DNA from: Yersinia rochesterensis
Lineage (GTDB): Bacteria; Pseudomonadota; Gammaproteobacteria; Enterobacterales; Enterobacteriaceae
Reading direction: 5' to 3'
Length of the DNA stretch: 64,000 nucleotides
Assembly (NCBI RefSeq): GCF_003600645.1
Contig: NZ_CP032482.1
Span: 2,294,001-2,358,000 of the forward strand
Shown: positions 8,561 through 18,288 of the stretch, one piece after another
Position numbering within the stretch: the stretch's first letter is position 1
How the letters are laid out: each line of letters starts with the position of its first letter
Position numbers and translations under genes: made by a program
The notes under the pieces: model-generated
Told to the model about the DNA's origin: nothing
The model's database searches: none
What the model saw: only the letters and a program-made list of their open reading frames with translations

Positions 8561-11217
8561 TCCTTCGCCCTCGCTGGTATGGATGCTGTTGGTCGCAACG
8601 AAATATTTTGCTGCAACCACTCTTGTAAATTGTCACCAAAACGTAGGCTGCGCCAGAGTTGGAAGATATTTTCCTCATGCTGATAGTTCAGCACTATCTC
8701 TCGTTTGGAGTTTTTCTGTGTATTAACACCATGAATCTTTGAACGCAATGTTAATTGACCCAAGTTATCGAGACTGACAGTGGCATAAGATTGGTAAATC
8801 TCCATGTAACGCAGCCAATCAATCGCCACCCCCGCCACAAAATTACTCTCACTGATTGAGTTTGCCAGTTCTGGGTCAAGCCGCAGTGTCACCGCGCCGT
8901 CATTCGCTATCCAACCATCGCGCACCAACCACTGTGGATTATTAAGATAAAGCGGCAATTCGCCATTGACCTTACCCGACATAGCCAGTTGTTTTGGTTG
9001 CAACACGGTAAATAGTTCACTTAAATCAATACCTTTTAATTTTAGCACTGCCGCGTCATGTTGGGGTAAACGCAAAGCAGACAAACTCAGATGCCCTTTC
9101 AAAATATCCATGCCAACATTGCTCAAGGTCAATGGGGCTTTCTCTGAATAGGGATAAGTTCCTTGCAAATCAGCGGTGATATTCTGCATTGTAAACAAGT
9201 TGTTTATCGAGGCAATACGCAGCATGACCGGCTCTTTCGGCCCCAACTGCCAGTGATGGTTTTCTAAACGATAAGACATAACAAAATCTAAGCCGCTCAG
9301 TTCACCGTCTGCCAGCCACATCCCGCCATTCTTCACGACCCAATGTCCACCGGCGGTAAAACCTTGCTCACGGGCCGCAGAAAAAGCCGCCTGTGCATAA
9401 AGCTCGCCATCCCGCAATTTAATCCCTAACTCTTCGGATAGCAGCGGTTGGAATACCTTCAGCGATTGTTTTGGCCACCAGCCCTCGCCGCGTAACCGCT
9501 CGCCATCCCAACGGCCACCTAACGCAATCGGCCCAATGGCTTGCGCTTGTAAATTCCCTTGCCATAGAAAATCATCGGGGGCGCGGCCATTAAGTTGTAG
9601 CGATAACACCGCAGGAGGCAAGTAGCCGCCGCCATCACTGAATGCCACTTTTTTAGCGCCCAGCTCGAACCCGGCAATAAAAGCAGGATGATGATTATCC
9701 CGCTGCCAGGTCAAGGGTTTGGTTAAGGTCAGCCGTGGCGCCTCAACCTTAACTAATCCATATTGCAGCCGATCAAAACCAGTTGAGAGTTTATCGACAG
9801 TTATCAGTGTTCCCTGCCAACGCCCCTTGCCGCCCATATCCCAACTCGCAGCCAGCGGCGGCAGGCGACCATTGCCCCAGTAGCGCCATTGCCAATGGCC
9901 TTTATCGGGCCAAAATTCTTGCGCCTGACCATCCAGATGCAGATTAAAATTGCCCCAAAAACTGTCCTGTGCTTCCACAATCGCCTGTAGCCGCCCCGTC
10001 ACTCCAGCGGCAGTCACTTTAACGCCCGCCAGTGGCCAACGCGCATCTTTTATGCGCAATTCCGGCGTGATGTTACCGTGAGCACGCAGTAAAGCGCCGG
10101 GGTGCAGCACCCAAGTCGGGTTCAGTATGGAGCCACTGAGTAAGCCGGGAATAGTGGCATTCAAGACCATTTTTTCCAGATTAGCTTGCCCGCTAAGTTG
10201 GAATTTCATGTCACTGTTGACGAGACTCAAGCTACCCGGCCCAAGGGTCAGGACGGCGTTGCCTTTGCCACTTTCCCCCGCCGTGATGACATTAATTCGC
10301 GCCTCAATGGCGGTTTGGTCCAAGCCCTTATCCCAGTCATACAATGTCAGATTCACCCCCCCGCTGAGGGGTTGCAGCTCATAGGGCCATTGCCATTGGC
10401 CGTTGATTATCTGAATTTTTTTCGGGGATAAGCGCCATGGCAACCGCGCCAGCGGGGTATCATCACCGCGCTCTGTCAGGGTTAAAACCCCCTGTTGCTG
10501 TTGCCAACTCAGATTCAATAATAACGGTTTAGACAGATAGCCCGTCGTCAATACCCCGTCGAGTGCACCTTGCTCTGGCCAATCATCCAGCGACAATGGA
10601 ATTTTAATTCCACCACTCAGTTCGAAAGGTTGCGGGGTACCGGGAACAGCAATCGAGAATTGATGCAGACTAAGTTGCTGTTCTTCATCCAGTGTGGCGG
10701 CGAAGCTCAATTGTGGGCCCTGATAACGCAATTCTTGGGTGAGTTTTTTATTGTCTGGCGATGTGAGGGCCGGTTTACCAGAGAATGTCAGTTTACCGGC
10801 GTATTGCTGCCACGGCGTAATCTGCAAATTGTTGATATTCAAGTCAAGCACGGAGAGCTGCTGCTGCCAATAGGCTAAATCTTGCGGCGCACTCTCGCCA
10901 CTGCTCGGTAATTGGCTCAAGCAAGCGGTATCCACAGCGACGGTATTGGCCCCTAGCTGCCAACGGCCTTGGTGATAGCCGACACTCAATTGCCCAATAT
11001 TTGCCAAGGTGCAGCCCTGCACCCGGTAACCCAATTGTGAAATACGCAATGCGCCATCATGCCAAACCGGCGGGCTAGCCAAGACCAGTTGGCTACCCGC
11101 AGGCAACCAGTATTGTGCAACTTTTGGTAGCCACTGCGGCAAGGTTTTCCATAATATTCCTAAAGAAATTGCGCTGATTAACAACAACCAACCCATTATT
11201 TTTGCGCATTTAGTCAT
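8557..11217 (-). CDS. ydbH: AsmA-like intermembrane lipid transport protein YdbH
   Basis: YdbH (886 residues) belongs to the AsmA-like group with TamB and YhdP. These are large proteins anchored in the inner membrane by one N-terminal segment (here about residues 7-26) that span the periplasm as a long beta-rich hydrophobic groove. The rest is a long series of short amphipathic beta strands, consistent with the family. In E. coli YdbH, TamB and YhdP together are essential for supplying phospholipid to the outer membrane. First gene of the operon; its stop overlaps the ynbE start. Confidence 0.9.
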   Translation of the reverse strand: MTKCAKIMGWLLLISAISLGILWKTLPQWLPKVAQYWLPAGSQLVLASPPVWHDGALRISQLGYRVQGCTLANIGQLSVGYHQGRWQLGANTVAVDTACLSQLPSSGESAPQDLAYWQQQLSVLDLNINNLQITPWQQYAGKLTFSGKPALTSPDNKKLTQELRYQGPQLSFAATLDEEQQLSLHQFSIAVPGTPQPFELSGGIKIPLSLDDWPEQGALDGVLTTGYLSKPLLLNLSWQQQQGVLTLTERGDDTPLARLPWRLSPKKIQIINGQWQWPYELQPLSGGVNLTLYDWDKGLDQTAIEARINVITAGESGKGNAVLTLGPGSLSLVNSDMKFQLSGQANLEKMVLNATIPGLLSGSILNPTWVLHPGALLRAHGNITPELRIKDARWPLAGVKVTAAGVTGRLQAIVEAQDSFWGNFNLHLDGQAQEFWPDKGHWQWRYWGNGRLPPLAASWDMGGKGRWQGTLITVDKLSTGFDRLQYGLVKVEAPRLTLTKPLTWQRDNHHPAFIAGFELGAKKVAFSDGGGYLPPAVLSLQLNGRAPDDFLWQGNLQAQAIGPIALGGRWDGERLRGEGWWPKQSLKVFQPLLSEELGIKLRDGELYAQAAFSAAREQGFTAGGHWVVKNGGMWLADGELSGLDFVMSYRLENHHWQLGPKEPVMLRIASINNLFTMQNITADLQGTYPYSEKAPLTLSNVGMDILKGHLSLSALRLPQHDAAVLKLKGIDLSELFTVLQPKQLAMSGKVNGELPLYLNNPQWLVRDGWIANDGAVTLRLDPELANSISESNFVAGVAIDWLRYMEIYQSYATVSLDNLGQLTLRSKIHGVNTQKNSKREIVLNYQHEENIFQLWRSLRFGDNLQEWLQQNISLRPTASIPARAKE

Positions 11218-11231
11218 GACTTGCCTTGTTT

Positions 11232-11358
11232 AATACCCTAAATAATTCCAATTGCAGAAAGGCGGCAAATGAAAGCACCCCGATGAACTTACACAGGTAA
11301 GTTATTCGGGTAATTGAGCGCAGCCAACACACCGACAGTTTGAAGCATGACGGATATA
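11232..11358. repeat. ERIC element between ydbH and ldhA
   Basis: About 127 bp with the ERIC features: terminal TA-rich TACCC and reverse copy, an AAGGCGGCAA arm, a central ACTTACACAGGTAAGT palindrome, a TTGAGCGCAGCCAAC block and a CTTCAAAC-type arm. This is the full standard ERIC length. It lies upstream of both flanking genes. Confidence 0.85.
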
Positions 11359-11616
11359 TCACTCACCCGACGTCCGGTGTGCTTTAATCAATCTACTGCA
11401 ATCATTCTACTGCAAGAATAGATAACGCTATCCTTGTAGATTAAACAGAACTGTTGCCATTGAAAGTTGGAATAAAAACCTTACTTCATTGGCATAAGAA
11501 AGTGACATACACCCTACTTAACTTATTACTGTGCTATTTAACTTATTATTGTGCCAAATTGTATGATTTATTCAAACCTGTTAAATTGATCACAATATTT
11601 TGGCGGAGACATCACG
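11359..11616. other. ldhA leader and promoter region
   Basis: AT-rich DNA without a gene. A GATCACAAT stretch at about 11588-11596 resembles half of a CRP site, and a GGCGGAGA ribosome site precedes the ldhA ATG. I found no clear FNR box. Confidence 0.4.
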
Positions 11617-12609
11617 ATGAAATTAGCCGTTTACAGTACCAAACAGTATGACCGCAAATACCTCGAATTGGTCAACAAAGATTTTGGCTTTGAATTAGAG
11701 TTTTTCGATTTTCTGTTATCCCCCAAAACGGCGAAGATGGCTGCGGGCTGTGATGCAGTTTGTCTTTTCGTCAATGACGATGCATGTCGCACGACATTGG
11801 AAGAATTGAAAAACGTCGGTGTGAAGATTCTGGCTTTGCGCTGTGCGGGCTTCAATAATGTGGATTTGGTGGCGGCGAAAGAGCTGGGTATTCAGGTTGT
11901 TCGTGTGCCGGCCTATTCTCCTGAAGCTGTGGCTGAACATGCAGTCGGAATGATGATGAGCCTCAACCGCCGTATTCACCGTGCTTATCAACGTACGCGT
12001 GATGCCAACTTCTCGTTGGAAGGTCTGATAGGTTTCAATATGCATGGCCGCACGGCGGGGATTATTGGTACCGGTAAAATTGGTGTCGCCACCATGCGCA
12101 TCTTAAAAGGCTTTGGTATGCGGTTGTTAGCCTATGACCCCTACCCAAGCCAAGCGGCTTTGGATTTGGGCGCGGAATATGTTGACCTCAAAACCTTGTA
12201 TGCCGAATCGGATGTTATTTCACTGCATTGCCCGATGACCCCAGAAAATCATCATTTGCTTAATAAACAATCATTTGAACAAATGAAAGATGGCGTAATG
12301 ATCATCAATACCAGCCGCGGTGGCCTGATTGACTCAACAGCGGCGATTGATGCACTGAAGCAACAGAAAATTGGCTCGCTCGGCATGGATGTCTATGAAA
12401 ATGAACGCGATTTGTTCTTTGAAGACAAATCTAACGACGTCATTCAGGATGATGTTTTCCGCCGTTTGTCTTCTTGCCACAACGTATTATTTACTGGGCA
12501 TCAAGCTTTCCTGACAGAAGAAGCCCTGACCAGTATTTCTGCCACTACTATGCAGAATATTGCCCAATTGAAAAACGGCGAACATTGCCCGAATATTATT
12601 ACCGCCTAA
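11617..12609 (+). CDS. ldhA: Fermentative D-lactate dehydrogenase
   Basis: LdhA (330 residues) reduces pyruvate to D-lactate with NADH in the cytosol during mixed-acid fermentation. The NAD-binding motif GTGKIG is at residues 151-156. The D-2-hydroxyacid dehydrogenase signatures follow (NTSRGGLID near 230, GMDVYENE near 260), with catalytic His295 in GHQAFLTEEAL. Length equals the E. coli enzyme (329). The gene stands alone between two ERIC regions. It sits next to ydbH as in E. coli, and near nifJ, which also consumes pyruvate. Confidence 0.96.
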   Translation: MKLAVYSTKQYDRKYLELVNKDFGFELEFFDFLLSPKTAKMAAGCDAVCLFVNDDACRTTLEELKNVGVKILALRCAGFNNVDLVAAKELGIQVVRVPAYSPEAVAEHAVGMMMSLNRRIHRAYQRTRDANFSLEGLIGFNMHGRTAGIIGTGKIGVATMRILKGFGMRLLAYDPYPSQAALDLGAEYVDLKTLYAESDVISLHCPMTPENHHLLNKQSFEQMKDGVMIINTSRGGLIDSTAAIDALKQQKIGSLGMDVYENERDLFFEDKSNDVIQDDVFRRLSSCHNVLFTGHQAFLTEEALTSISATTMQNIAQLKNGEHCPNIITA

Positions 12610-12741
12610 TATATCCAGAAAGTCCGCAGGGTGAGTCTCAAGGATGAGGCTCATTCATCCCGATAAGCTGACTTATATTTTATAAGTGATTCGGTAATTG
12701 AGCGCAGCCAACACATCTGCGGCTTGAAAGATGGAGATAGC
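12610..12741. repeat. Incomplete long-type ERIC element
   Basis: Right part of an ERIC (TAAGTGATTCGG, TTGAGCGCAGCCAACAC, TGCGGCTTGAAAGATGGAG) preceded by a segment (CCGCAGGGTGAGTCTCAAGG and so on) that also occurs inside the long ERIC at 20772-20976. The left ERIC arm is missing. It begins at the ldhA stop and runs directly into the next ERIC. Confidence 0.75.
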
Positions 12742-12870
12742 TATATACCCAATAGATTTCGAGGTGCAGGAAGGCGGCAAACGAAAGCATCCCGATGAGC
12801 TTACATTGGTAAGTGATTCGGGTAATTGAGCGCAGCCAACACATCTGCGGCTTGAAAGATGGAGGGTATA
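12742..12870. repeat. Complete ERIC element after ldhA
   Basis: Full-length ERIC with TATACCC and GGGTATA termini, AAGGCGGCAAACGAAAGC, CTTACATTGGTAAGTGATTC and the CAGCCAACACATCTGCGGC block. Its right end abuts the ydbJ stop codon. With the preceding partial copy it fills the whole convergent ldhA-ydbJ gap, so any terminator must lie in the repeats. Confidence 0.88.
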
Positions 12871-13191
12871 TCAGCGAGCCGGGCAAGCGCCGCGCATTAA
12901 TGCCGATTCTTCACAACGTTTGCCATCCGGTAACTGACACATTCCTACACTGCCGCCATTGAGTTGCTTAGCCACCGTCAATATACCGCCCGCATTCGCA
13001 CAATTAACGGCGGCAGGATTAGACATATTCAGATTATGATGAACATTGGCACTGGTGGCTTGTTGCACCGGCTCACTGGTCTCATTGCTGTTTAAAAATC
13101 GAGCGGCTGGAACTGTCTCTATTGGGTCATTGCTGCTGCAAGCGGCTAAAAAGAACACAGCCCCGCCCACAAACCAAGATAATGCATTCAT
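12871..13191 (-). CDS. ydbJ: DUF333 lipoprotein YdbJ
   Basis: This 106-residue lipoprotein has lipobox LAAC and the modified Cys at residue 18. A linker rich in Asn and Thr leads to a C-terminal DUF333 domain (about residues 57-106), with the pattern NPAAVNCANAGG, GSVGMCQLPDGKRCEESALMRG. It resembles YdbJ, encoded beside ldhA in E. coli. Its function is unknown. The neighbouring hslJ gene of E. coli is absent here. Confidence 0.8.
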   Translation of the reverse strand: MNALSWFVGGAVFFLAACSSNDPIETVPAARFLNSNETSEPVQQATSANVHHNLNMSNPAAVNCANAGGILTVAKQLNGGSVGMCQLPDGKRCEESALMRGACPAR

Positions 13192-13374
13192 TCTTTTGCT
13201 CCGGCATGAATAATATATAGCGCTATAATAGGTTCATATAATAACTGTTATAATTAAAACACAACATAAATAAACAGAATTCGCTAACTTAATTTCGTGT
13301 CGAACAATACTGATATAACAATCAGAGAAAAAATCAAACACCTACCGAGGGTAAAAAATAAAATGGGAGCCATT

Positions 13375-14034
13375 ATGATCACTGATTTACTACTAAGAAT
13401 TACTTTGGCGGGTGCATTAGGGGGGTTAATTGGGTTAGAGCGTCAATTGCGGGCGAAAGATGCGGGATTACGCACACATATTTTGGTTGGTATCGGCAGT
13501 GCCATGTTTATGATTGTTTCAAAATACGGTTTTGAGGATTTACTAACCTTAGAACACGTCAGCTTTGACCCCAGCCGAGTCGCGGCGCAGGTCGTGAGTG
13601 GCATGGGGTTCCTCGGTGCTGGGACTATCATGATCCAAAAGCAGATGGTCAAAGGACTTACCACGGCGGCGGGAATGTGGGTCACGGCAGCAATTGGTCT
13701 GGTGATTGGTAGTGGCCTGTATGAAATTGGTATTTATGGCACGATGGTGACGTTAGTTGTGCTGGAAATCTTCCGCCAGTTAAGTAACCGCCTGATTGGA
13801 GAGCATCATTTTGTCGCGATTAAACTGCTGCCAGACAGTGTGCCACGTATTTTGGTTGCTATGCAAAAATTGCAGCTTCGCCCGATGAACCTGTCTGTCA
13901 CCCACAAACCAGAGAAACATGAGCCAGACTGTGAACTCACTTTAGAAGTGACATTGTCACCGAAAAAAAGTTTGGATCTGGTGTATGAAACATTGTTAGC
14001 CGTCGAGGGAGTACATCAGTTGGATATTAAATAG
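13375..14034 (+). CDS. MgtC/SapB-family inner membrane protein
   Basis: A 219-residue MgtC/SapB-family protein. It has four or five membrane segments within the first 140 residues, containing GGLIGLERQLR, the GLRTHILVGIGSAM motif and RVAAQVVSGMGFLGAGTI, which define the family. A soluble C-terminal domain of about 80 residues follows. Family members include E. coli YhiD and Salmonella MgtC, which inhibits ATP synthase and aids growth at low magnesium. Upstream starts at 13297 and 13363 are possible. The ATG at 13375 has a GGGAG site five bases before it and starts at the first membrane helix. Its actual role here is unknown. Confidence 0.8.
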   Translation: MITDLLLRITLAGALGGLIGLERQLRAKDAGLRTHILVGIGSAMFMIVSKYGFEDLLTLEHVSFDPSRVAAQVVSGMGFLGAGTIMIQKQMVKGLTTAAGMWVTAAIGLVIGSGLYEIGIYGTMVTLVVLEIFRQLSNRLIGEHHFVAIKLLPDSVPRILVAMQKLQLRPMNLSVTHKPEKHEPDCELTLEVTLSPKKSLDLVYETLLAVEGVHQLDIK

Positions 14035-14075
14035 TTTGACTGTATGCGCGGCGATAAAAATCACCGTTATCCCCG

Positions 14076-14105
14076 TGCATGCAGCTTGTAGTATGACGGG
14101 TATAT
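14076..14105. repeat. ERIC right-end remnant
   Basis: Only the last about 30 bases of an ERIC remain (GCATGCAGCTTGTAGTATGA followed by CGGGTATAT), just after the MgtC-family gene and touching the SMR gene stop. Confidence 0.6.
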
Positions 14106-14107
14106 GA

Positions 14108-14440
14108 TTAATGCATCGAAGTCTTAGACAATAGATTAATCACCAACACACCGGCAATAATCAAACTCATGCCCGTCATTGCAGCCCAGTCCAACTTCTG
14201 TTGGTACATAAATACCGCGGCAACTGACACTAAAACAATTCCCAACCCTGACCAAATAGCATAAGCAATGCCTAGGGGCATAGTTTTAACCACCTGTGAT
14301 AATCCCCAGAAAGCAATGCCATAGCCAATCACGACCACAATAGAGGGCACCAAGCGGGTAAAGCCATCGGAGGATTTTAACATCGTGGTTGCCACGACTT
14401 CAGCAACAATCGCCATCATTAAATACATGAAACCACTCAT
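14108..14440 (-). CDS. SMR-family multidrug efflux protein, EmrE-like
   Basis: A 110-residue small multidrug resistance protein with four membrane helices. The essential proton- and drug-binding Glu14 is present in AIVAEVVATT. The GFTRLVPS, GIAYAIWSGLGIVL and GVLVINLLS segments are those of EmrE/QacE-type pumps and not of the SugE subgroup. It works as an antiparallel dimer in the inner membrane, exchanging protons for quaternary ammonium and similar cations. The true ortholog name (emrE, ebr or other) cannot be settled from sequence alone. Confidence 0.85.
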   Translation of the reverse strand: MSGFMYLMMAIVAEVVATTMLKSSDGFTRLVPSIVVVIGYGIAFWGLSQVVKTMPLGIAYAIWSGLGIVLVSVAAVFMYQQKLDWAAMTGMSLIIAGVLVINLLSKTSMH

Positions 14441-14832
14441 TATCGACCTCTCATTTCAGTGTTGGGCAGACATTATGCCCATCCGCAATTAAATGTTCAT
14501 TAAATCGATTTGTACTTCACAAATATTTCACAACCAAGCCAAATTACAGCGCATTTATTGTGCTGTTCGTAATAAGTGAAACCTCATTGTTATTATAAAT
14601 AGTTTTCTAATTGTAATAATTATTATCTGAAAGCCCCAATATACCGCCAGCCCCGCAATTCACCTTATTCTCCACATAATCTGGCGGCCCCGCCGTCACA
14701 CAAATGCGATAACTGACAAAAATACTCTCTGCTAGAATTTCGCTATTAGTTCAAATAATCAGATAACAGTCAGAGACGCCCCCATTAGCACTTTTATTCT
14801 CTGCATGATAAGCAATGTGAAGGTATAAATTA
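14441..14832. other. Promoter region between the SMR gene and nifJ
   Basis: About 390 bases, AT-rich in the middle. A 7-bp inverted repeat CCGCCAG (14644-14650) / CTGGCGG (14681-14687) is visible. A GAAGG site lies 9 bases before the nifJ ATG. I looked for the sRNA MicC, which lies beside ydbK in E. coli, and did not find it. Confidence 0.45.
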
Positions 14833-17800
14833 ATGATTACTACTGACGGCAACAGTGCAGTAGCTTCTGTGGCCTATCGTGCCAGTGAAGTTATTGCTAT
14901 CTACCCTATTACGCCAAGCTCTACCATGGCCGAACAAGCTGATGCTTGGTCTGGCGATGGCAAAGTCAATATCTGGGGGGATGTTCCCCGCGTAGTTGAA
15001 ATGCAGTCTGAAGGCGGAGCCATTGCTACTGTGCATGGCGCACTGCAAACCGGCGCATTATCGACCTCGTTTACCTCCTCGCAGGGATTACTGTTGATGA
15101 TCCCCACCCTCTACAAGCTGGCGGGCGAGCTGACACCTTTTGTCCTCCATGTTGCGGCCCGCACCATCGCGACCCACGCGCTGTCTATCTTTGGTGACCA
15201 TTCTGATGTGATGGCGGTGCGCCAAACCGGTTGCGCAATGCTATGCGCCAGCAGCGTGCAAGAAGCACAAGATTTTGCTTTGATTTCCCAAGTGGCCACA
15301 CTCAATAGCCGCATCCCATTTATTCATTTCTTTGATGGATTCCGCACCTCGCACGAAATCAATAAAATTGTACCACTCAGCGATGACACACTGCGCCAGC
15401 TATTGCCACAAAAAGGGATAGACGGCCACCGCAGCCGGGCGCTTTCGCCAGACCATCCGGTGGTGCGCGGTACCTCCGCTAACCCGGATACCTATTTCCA
15501 GTCTCGCGAAGCGACCAATCCTTGGTATAACAATACTTACCAACATGTTGCCGATACCATGCAGGCTTTTGCCGCGGCCACCGGGCGCGAATATAAGCCA
15601 TTTGAATATTACGGCCACCCACAGGCGGAGCGCGTTATTATTCTGATGGGGTCAGCCATTGGCACTTGTGAAGAAGTGATTGATAGCCTGCTCACGCGCG
15701 GTGAGAAAGTCGGCGTGTTGAAAGTGCGGTTATTCCGTCCTTTCTCTGCTAAACATCTTCTCAGTGTCTTGCCGCCATCCGTGACTAAAATTGCCGTATT
15801 GGACCGCACCAAAGAACCCGGCGCACTGGCCGAACCGCTTTATCTCGATGTCATGACCGCGCTGGCGGAAGCTTATAGCCGGGGTGAGCGGGCAACATTG
15901 CCGAAAGTGATCGGCGGCCGCTATGGGCTGTCCTCCAAAGAGTTTGGCCCCGACTGTGCGCTGGCGGTATTCAAAGAATTATCTGTTGACCTGCCGCGCC
16001 CGCGCTTTACCGTGGGGATTTTTGATGACGTGACCGGCCTGTCATTGCCACTCACCGATGAGAAAATCGAGCAACGTGCCACTTTGGAGGCGCTGTTCTA
16101 CGGCCTTGGCAGTGACGGCTCGGTTTCGGCGACCAAAAATAATATTAAGATTATCGGCAACAGCACCTCACTGTATGCGCAAGGCTATTTTGTCTACGAC
16201 TCGAAAAAGGCCGGTGGCCTGACGGTCTCTCACTTGCGAGTCAGCAAAACGCCGATTAACTCAGCCTATCTCATCAGCCAGGCCGATTTTGTCGGCTGTC
16301 ACCAGTTACAGTTTATTGATACTTATCAAATGGCTGAGCGCTTAAAACCGGGGGGGATTCTCTTAATTAACACCCCGTTCAGTGCGGATGAAATGTGGCA
16401 GCGCCTGCCGCAAGAAGTTCAGGCGGTACTGCACCAGCGCAAAGCCCGCTTATTTGTGATTAATGCGGCAAAAATTGCCCGCGAATGCAAACTGGGCGCG
16501 CGTATTAATACCGTCATGCAGATGGCGTTCTTCCATCTGACGCAAATCTTGCCCACCGCCATGGCGCAGGAACAATTACGGGCGGCCATTGACCGCAGCT
16601 ACAGTAATAAAGGGCCGGAAATTGTTACCCGCAACTGGCAAGCGCTGGATGCTACCCTGGATGCATTAGTCGAAATTCCATTGCAACCGATTGATGAAAA
16701 TAGCCCGATGCGCCCACCGATTGTCTCTGATCAAGCGCCCGATTTCGTTAAAACCGTCACCGCCACCATGCTGGCCGGTTTGGGCGATGCCCTGCCCGTT
16801 TCGGCCTTCCCACCTGATGGCACCTGGCCGGTGGGCACCACCCAGTGGGAAAAACGCAATATTGCTGAAGATATTCCTATCTGGCAGCCGGATCTGTGTA
16901 CCCAGTGTAACCACTGCGTTGCTGCTTGCCCGCACTCGGCCATTCGCGCCAAAGTAGTACAGCCGGATGCTATGTTGGGTGCGCCAGACAGCTTACAATC
17001 GCTGGATGTCAAAGCCCGTGATATGCGGGGGCAGAAATATGTATTGCAAGTCGCCCCAGAGGATTGCACCGGATGTAATCTTTGTTATGAAGTCTGCCCG
17101 GCGAAAGATCGGCAGAACCCAGAAATCAAAGCCATCAATATGCAGCCACGGCTGGCACATCTGGTGGAAGAAAAAGCGCACTATGATTTCTTCCTCAAAC
17201 TGCCGGAAATCGATAAAACGCAAATGGAGCGTATTGATATCCGAACTTCACAGCTGATTTCGCCGCTGTTTGAATATTCCGGTGCTTGCTCCGGTTGTGG
17301 AGAAACACCGTATATTAAATTACTGACTCAGTTGTATGGCGATCGTCTGTTGATTGCTAACGCCACCGGTTGCTCCTCAATCTATGGTGGCAACCTGCCC
17401 ACGACGCCGTATACCACCAACGCGGATGGCCGTGGCCCAGCTTGGGCTAACTCACTGTTCGAGGATAATGCCGAGTTTGGTCTGGGCTTCCGTCTGACGG
17501 TTGACCAACATCGCCAACGTGTCACTCGCTTGATAAACCAGTTAGCTCCACAGTTGCCGCAGGATTTGGTTGGGCAATTACTCAATGAGGATGCAACACC
17601 CGAAGTCCGCCGTGAACAAGTCATCCAACTGCGCCAGCTATTAAAAGAGATTCCGGGCAATGATGCCCAACAATTAGCCACGGATGCAGATTATCTGGTC
17701 GATAAATCTATCTGGCTGATTGGCGGCGACGGCTGGGCCTATGATATTGGCTTTGGTGGTTTAGACCATGTACTCAGCTTGACCGAAAACGTCAATGTGC

Positions 17801-18288
17801 TGGTACTGGATACCCAATGTTACTCCAATACCGGTGGTCAGCAATCCAAAGCCACCCCGCTGGGGGCGGTGACCAAGTTTGGTGAGCACGGCAAACGTAA
17901 GGCACGCAAAGATTTGGGTGTTAGCATGATGATGTACGGCCATGTCTATGTCGCGCAAATTTCGTTAGGTGCGCAGCTTAATCAAACGGTTAAAGCTATT
18001 CAGGAAGCCGAATCCTACCCCGGCCCATCATTGATTATTGCCTATAGCCCTTGTGAAGAGCACGGTTATGACTTGGCCTACAGCCATGATCAAATGAAGC
18101 AATTAACCGCCACCGGTTTCTGGCCACTGTATCGTTTTGACCCACGCCGTACCGACGAGGGCAAAGTGGCCTTAGCACTGGATTCCCGCCCACCAAACAG
18201 CGATTTGACCATATATGGACGCCCCGGATGTTACAAGTACTGGTTCGATACGGTTTGCGACCATATATCCGGCGTCATAAGTAGGTAA
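14833..18288 (+). CDS. nifJ: Pyruvate:flavodoxin oxidoreductase, 3' end replaced by IS sequence
   Basis: NifJ (YdbK) oxidises pyruvate to acetyl-CoA and passes electrons to flavodoxin or ferredoxin. Domains in order are: PFOR N-terminal (residues 1-250), domain II, the gamma-type domain, and two 4Fe-4S motifs at Cys689/692/695/699 and Cys745/748/751/755. The TPP domain follows, with SGACSGCGE and GDGWAYDIGFGG. An IS110-type element entered after codon 1126 (base 18210). The reading frame therefore ends with 25 IS-encoded residues, giving 1151 residues instead of a reconstructed 1176. The lost 50 C-terminal residues are at 19561-19713. All cofactor motifs remain, so activity may or may not survive. 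Confidence 0.92.
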   Translation: MITTDGNSAVASVAYRASEVIAIYPITPSSTMAEQADAWSGDGKVNIWGDVPRVVEMQSEGGAIATVHGALQTGALSTSFTSSQGLLLMIPTLYKLAGELTPFVLHVAARTIATHALSIFGDHSDVMAVRQTGCAMLCASSVQEAQDFALISQVATLNSRIPFIHFFDGFRTSHEINKIVPLSDDTLRQLLPQKGIDGHRSRALSPDHPVVRGTSANPDTYFQSREATNPWYNNTYQHVADTMQAFAAATGREYKPFEYYGHPQAERVIILMGSAIGTCEEVIDSLLTRGEKVGVLKVRLFRPFSAKHLLSVLPPSVTKIAVLDRTKEPGALAEPLYLDVMTALAEAYSRGERATLPKVIGGRYGLSSKEFGPDCALAVFKELSVDLPRPRFTVGIFDDVTGLSLPLTDEKIEQRATLEALFYGLGSDGSVSATKNNIKIIGNSTSLYAQGYFVYDSKKAGGLTVSHLRVSKTPINSAYLISQADFVGCHQLQFIDTYQMAERLKPGGILLINTPFSADEMWQRLPQEVQAVLHQRKARLFVINAAKIARECKLGARINTVMQMAFFHLTQILPTAMAQEQLRAAIDRSYSNKGPEIVTRNWQALDATLDALVEIPLQPIDENSPMRPPIVSDQAPDFVKTVTATMLAGLGDALPVSAFPPDGTWPVGTTQWEKRNIAEDIPIWQPDLCTQCNHCVAACPHSAIRAKVVQPDAMLGAPDSLQSLDVKARDMRGQKYVLQVAPEDCTGCNLCYEVCPAKDRQNPEIKAINMQPRLAHLVEEKAHYDFFLKLPEIDKTQMERIDIRTSQLISPLFEYSGACSGCGETPYIKLLTQLYGDRLLIANATGCSSIYGGNLPTTPYTTNADGRGPAWANSLFEDNAEFGLGFRLTVDQHRQRVTRLINQLAPQLPQDLVGQLLNEDATPEVRREQVIQLRQLLKEIPGNDAQQLATDADYLVDKSIWLIGGDGWAYDIGFGGLDHVLSLTENVNVLVLDTQCYSNTGGQQSKATPLGAVTKFGEHGKRKARKDLGVSMMMYGHVYVAQISLGAQLNQTVKAIQEAESYPGPSLIIAYSPCEEHGYDLAYSHDQMKQLTATGFWPLYRFDPRRTDEGKVALALDSRPPNSDLTIYGRPGCYKYWFDTVCDHISGVISR
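18215..18225. repeat. IS subterminal inverted repeat, left
   Basis: ATGGACGCCCC, an exact inverted copy of 19541-19551. Confidence 0.85.

Noticed and set aside
11560..11600. FNR box upstream of ldhA
   Set aside because: A TGA and TCA pair is present, but the spacing is five and not six bases, so it does not fit the FNR consensus.
14441..14832. MicC sRNA beside nifJ, as in E. coli
   Set aside because: None of the MicC core or its GC-rich terminator is visible.
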